From contig CALGLR010000022.1 in NCBI GenBank assembly GCA_937959395.1, forward strand, positions 1-64,000: a DNA stretch of 64,000 bases, read 5' to 3'. Below the pieces are notes generated by a model, which did no database searches, had not been told where the DNA came from, and saw only the letters and a program-made list of their open reading frames with translations. The translations under genes were made by a program, and so were the position numbers. The DNA comes from an uncultured Flavobacteriaceae bacterium. Lineage in GTDB: Bacteria > Bacteroidota > Bacteroidia > Flavobacteriales > Flavobacteriaceae. Shown piece by piece: positions 61,161 through 64,000 of this stretch (its first letter is position 1; each line of letters starts with the position of its first letter).

Positions 61161-62404
61161 CAGTTTTCTATTTTTGAATAAAACCCAACAACATTTGCAC
61201 ACTGTACTTTATTGTTAAATTTTTTGGTTATTAATTCATGTGCGTTTTTTCCCATTTCAATTAATAAATTAGAGTCATTTATTAATTTCTCTACAGCATT
61301 AGTCATTGCATTTACATCTTTCTCTTCTACAATATATCCTGAATTCTCATGATCTATGGTTTCCGGTATTCCTCCAGAATGAAATCCTATTGCGGGTATA
61401 CCAGTAGACTGCGCTTCTGCAGTAACTAAGCCTTGCCCTTCTGCTCTTCCTGTTTCATCGGTTATGGATGTCATTAAAAACAAATCATTATCATATAATA
61501 ATTTAACGATTTGTTTTTGTGTTGCACTCCCATAAAAAGTAATTTGTTCTTCTATATTTAACAACGTCGCAAGTTCTTTTAAATGACTCATTTCTTCACC
61601 ATCTCCAACTATTGTATAATGAATTTCATGACCTCTTTGTTTTAATAATTTTATAACTTCTAATCCTAAATGTTGTCCTTTTAGCTTCATTAATCGTCCA
61701 ATAGTAATCATTCGAAATTTAGAACCTCGAACACGTTCCTTATAAGCAAATAACTTTTGATCCACACCTACATGATTTATTCTTATTTTTTCTGTTGGTG
61801 CTTCTAATAAAGATAAGTTATTTCTTAAGTAATTTGAGTTTACTAATAGGACATCTACATATTTAAACAGCAATTTATATTGTGATTTGATGACGCTCCT
61901 ATTTTTTGGAGTTGAAAACGTATCGTAACCGTAAAATGACACTATAATTTTTCCTTTAATGGCTTTTATTTCTTTCATTTTTGCAAGCAACACACCATTC
62001 ACTCCAAAATGAGCATGAAAAAGAGGTATACTTCTATATTTCATAAAAAAAGCAGCTTGGTACCACAGCTTTAAAGACTTTGACTCTGCTCCAAATTTTT
62101 CAGTGTTTAATGTTCTTAAAAACACTCTGGTGTAGGATAAATATCTAACAAGTAGGGCAAATGCCTTTATTATTCTAATTAATTTATTTTTAGGCACACT
62201 AACATTATATGTCGCTGCTGTTTTATATAGGTGATATGCTTTTAATAAATCGGGTTGAGATGCATTGGATAAAGGGTGAATTGTATCGGCTATTATTTTT
62301 GCAGAATACCCTTTTTCGATAGATTCTATTAGCTGATTAATAATAAATGTCTCAGACTTTGTTGGATAACCACTTACAACATGAACAATATTTCTTTTAT
62401 CCAT
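61157..62404 (-). CDS. GT4 family glycosyltransferase
   Basis: I choose the ATG at 62404 over a GTG at 62455 because the longer form would overlap the upstream GT2 gene by 41 bases; the ATG gives about 415 residues starting MDKRNIVHVVSGYPTKSETFI. This opening is typical of colanic-acid/exopolysaccharide GT4 enzymes such as AmsK/WcaL-like proteins. FRMITIGRLMKLKGQHLGLEVI, YTIVGDGEEM and DETGRAEGQGLVTAEAQ (EX7E type) follow. It is coupled with the next gene through the TTGA overlap. Confidence 0.91.
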   Translation of the reverse strand: MDKRNIVHVVSGYPTKSETFIINQLIESIEKGYSAKIIADTIHPLSNASQPDLLKAYHLYKTAATYNVSVPKNKLIRIIKAFALLVRYLSYTRVFLRTLNTEKFGAESKSLKLWYQAAFFMKYRSIPLFHAHFGVNGVLLAKMKEIKAIKGKIIVSFYGYDTFSTPKNRSVIKSQYKLLFKYVDVLLVNSNYLRNNLSLLEAPTEKIRINHVGVDQKLFAYKERVRGSKFRMITIGRLMKLKGQHLGLEVIKLLKQRGHEIHYTIVGDGEEMSHLKELATLLNIEEQITFYGSATQKQIVKLLYDNDLFLMTSITDETGRAEGQGLVTAEAQSTGIPAIGFHSGGIPETIDHENSGYIVEEKDVNAMTNAVEKLINDSNLLIEMGKNAHELITKKFNNKVQCANVVGFYSKIENC

Positions 62405-62414
62405 AATTGCTATT

Positions 62415-63353
62415 TTATAAATAATGTCTTCCTTTTTTTTTGTTAATTTTAGCACTAAGAAATGATTCTCTTTTTATAGTCTTTAAGTCTTGTATCTCTT
62501 TTAATGCTCCTTTTAAATCAGAAAATTTAAATCCTATTATTGAGATTAACGCTTCTTTTATTAAACTATATTTTAAGTATTTTAATTTAACTTCAACATT
62601 TGTTAAATTAACATCTGCATATTTCACTTTTCTATGATAATTATTTCTATAAAAGTATTGTTCAGAGTATTTCTTTATGCCTTTGTATTCTCTATTTTTA
62701 GTATCATGTCCTATTTTACAATTAGACAAAACTCCAATCTTATAATTATGATATAATAATCTCTGTGCTAAATTAGAATCTTCACCTATATGAAAAAATA
62801 TAGGATCAAAACCTCCAACAGTTTCAAAAACAGATATAGGTATAAACCAACATGCAGCCGCTATAAAAGGGACATCATAAATTTCTTTTATTTCTTTAGA
62901 CAATACAAAATCTGAATAAAAATCTTCATTATTTTCATAGTTAACATATCTTACAAATGAACTTTCTAAGTACTCTCCTGACCAGTCACAATGTATTGGG
63001 CTTATAATTCCATATTCTGAATGTTTCTTTGAAAAATCTACTAATTTCCTAACTGCATTACCAAATACTCGAGCATCTTGGTTTAATAAAAAAACAAAAT
63101 CTGCACCTGCATTTAAAGCATACATTATACCTAAATTGTTTGCTTTTCCAAAACCTAAATTTACTTCTTGCTCTAAAAGAATAATTTCAGGGTAATTTTG
63201 TTTTATAAAACTTACTGTATTATCAGAAGAATTATTATCTATGACAATAACTGTAGTTTCATTATTTACAGAATTTAAGCAATCTTTTATCCATTTTATT
63301 CCATTGTAGGTTACAATTATAGTATAAACATGTTTTTTTGTAGTTTCAAACAT
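62415..63353 (-). CDS. GT2 family glycosyltransferase (rhamnosyl-type)
   Basis: The 312-residue protein has a GT-A domain: YTIIVTYNGIKWIKDCL, VIVIDNNSSDNTV, NLGFGKANNLGIMYAL and FLLNQDARVF (DXD-like). The FDPIFFHIGEDSNLAQRL segment gives the ED catalytic pair. This pattern resembles rhamnosyltransferase-like GT2 proteins. The charged C-terminal tail may associate with the membrane. Only 2 bases separate it from the partial methyltransferase upstream and 10 from the ATG of the next GT4 gene. No specific donor is proven. Confidence 0.9.
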   Translation of the reverse strand: MFETTKKHVYTIIVTYNGIKWIKDCLNSVNNETTVIVIDNNSSDNTVSFIKQNYPEIILLEQEVNLGFGKANNLGIMYALNAGADFVFLLNQDARVFGNAVRKLVDFSKKHSEYGIISPIHCDWSGEYLESSFVRYVNYENNEDFYSDFVLSKEIKEIYDVPFIAAACWFIPISVFETVGGFDPIFFHIGEDSNLAQRLLYHNYKIGVLSNCKIGHDTKNREYKGIKKYSEQYFYRNNYHRKVKYADVNLTNVEVKLKYLKYSLIKEALISIIGFKFSDLKGALKEIQDLKTIKRESFLSAKINKKKGRHYL

Positions 63354-63355
63354 AT

Positions 63356-64000
63356 CTAATCTTGTAATAAAATATGATGATACTCTTTATCTTTCAAATT
63401 AATAATACTTGGATCTGTAATTAATTCTTCATAAGTAGATTTATTTACCTCATCGAATATTGATTCGTCTATCACAAAATTAGTAATTGAAGACTTAATA
63501 GTAATATAACCCAAGCCATAATCTGTATCCAATACTGTAATACTTAAGACCTCTTTATATTTTTCTTTTAAATAAATAATAGTTTTCCATACATCACCGG
63601 TCCATTCTCCTGTCCATCCTTCTAAGTTCATCTTACCGGCTTCAATGAAAGAATTAGCATAAACTGCACCTGCTTTATTTGGTGGTAAACAATCGTGCAT
63701 AACTATCACTCCATCATTAGATAGATATTTTAACGAGTTTAAAACATCTAACAAACTAGCTTTAAATGTATGTAATCCATCAACAAAAACAATCTCAGGT
63801 TTATACTTTTTAATAAAAGATGATTTATTCTTAAAAAAATCATCGCTAGTATATTCAAAATATTTATTAAAAAAATTACTAGGTTTTATATAGATCCATT
63901 TGAGTTTTCTTTTTAAAGGTATATAAAACTTAGGGTCTACTGCTACTTTACGTTTACATTTTATTGGAAAAAAAGACTCGCCCTTGTAAGATCCAATTTC
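63356..64000 (-). CDS. Class I SAM-dependent methyltransferase, partial (N-terminus beyond the right edge)
   Basis: The frame stays open from the stop at 63356 to the last base of the window (215 codons), so the start lies outside. Reading the minus strand from the edge gives EIGSYKGESFF (SAM-binding motif I region) and KVAVDPKFYIP, then EIVFVDGLHTFKAS and GVIVMHDCLPP. This is the MTase_24-like pattern of methyltransferases found in polysaccharide and rhamnan loci. The first visible TTG (63754) is internal and not the true start. It is co-directional with the polysaccharide genes, 2 bases upstream of the GT2 gene. Confidence 0.82.
   Translation of the reverse strand, partial: EIGSYKGESFFPIKCKRKVAVDPKFYIPLKRKLKWIYIKPSNFFNKYFEYTSDDFFKNKSSFIKKYKPEIVFVDGLHTFKASLLDVLNSLKYLSNDGVIVMHDCLPPNKAGAVYANSFIEAGKMNLEGWTGEWTGDVWKTIIYLKEKYKEVLSITVLDTDYGLGYITIKSSITNFVIDESIFDEVNKSTYEELITDPSIINLKDKEYHHILLQD

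Noticed and set aside
1-64000. CRISPR arrays, rRNA, tRNA, integrases or transposases
   Set aside because: No regularly spaced repeats, no cloverleaf or rRNA-like stretches and no integrase or transposase motifs were seen on either strand by eye; a covariance-model scan would be needed to exclude small RNAs.

Overview
The window looks like a chromosomal segment of a marine-type Flavobacteriaceae bacterium (Bacteroidota). The DNA is AT-rich. Gene families typical of this group are present: DUF4252 proteins downstream of an ECF sigma factor, a DUF3276 (PUR-alpha-like) protein, an elongated NusB, a PorV/PorQ-family outer-membrane protein, a DUF4105 (Lnb-like) protein, a TonB-dependent receptor with a carboxypeptidase-regulatory-like N-terminus, and promoter boxes of the TAnnTTTG type. 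I saw no rRNA, tRNA, CRISPR array, prophage or intact insertion sequence. The genus cannot be fixed from sequence alone.

Layout. 1-382 is non-coding and carries a palindromic intergenic repeat. 383-12.8 kb holds a small minus-strand group (AhpD-like protein, glycosyltransferase, haem-binding protein), then purB with its usual small neighbour, a lone TonB-dependent receptor, an ECF sigma / membrane protein / two DUF4252 proteins operon with a possible autoregulatory promoter, and an S41 lipoprotein peptidase. 12.9-18.8 kb is housekeeping: yajC, a DUF1573 lipoprotein, nusB, leucine dehydrogenase, an ABC exporter with a non-canonical Walker B, DUF3276 and CsaA. 18.99-21.36 kb is an accessory four-gene unit: an orphan type VI tube protein (Hcp/TssD), a zinc metallopeptidase-like protein and two small lipoproteins. 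It reads as a T6SS effector-immunity cassette without any T6SS structural genes nearby. 21.5-29.4 kb carries a YfiT-like DinB protein, a cyclophilin-FKBP fusion, recQ and the kdsD-tatC-CMD-lptB cluster, which contains a roughly 175-bp palindromic element. 29.4-30.35 kb is a small HAD/ParB-like pair. 30.4-34.3 kb has terC, pssA, a PorV-like protein and a DUF4105 protein.

From 34.4 kb to the right edge (about 29.6 kb) every gene lies on the minus strand with start/stop overlaps or very short gaps: one surface-polysaccharide locus. Transcribed from the right it contains a truncated methyltransferase, four glycosyltransferases and another methyltransferase, neuA-neuB-neuC (CMP-sialic acid synthesis), an HTTM-DCC fusion membrane protein, an SDR/ATP-grasp/HAD cassette, a GT2, a NeuD/PglD-type acyltransferase with a WecE/RffA aminotransferase, a GT-C-like membrane protein, a deacetylase, a GNAT, a GT-B-like protein of unknown family, three GT4 enzymes, a Wzy-like polymerase, a GT2, another GT-C-like protein, a GT4 and finally the initiating phosphoglycosyltransferase. 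No Wzx flippase or Wza/Wzc export gene is visible, so these should lie to the right of the window or elsewhere.

How the genes work together. NeuC, NeuB and NeuA would make a CMP-activated nonulosonic acid, most likely Neu5Ac because NeuB resembles the Campylobacter NeuB1 type. WecE and its acyltransferase would add an N-acylated 4-amino-4,6-dideoxyhexose. The WcaJ-type transferase would load the first sugar on undecaprenyl phosphate, the glycosyltransferases would extend it and Wzy would polymerise it. All identifications come from reading motifs and remembered family features; no database search was possible.
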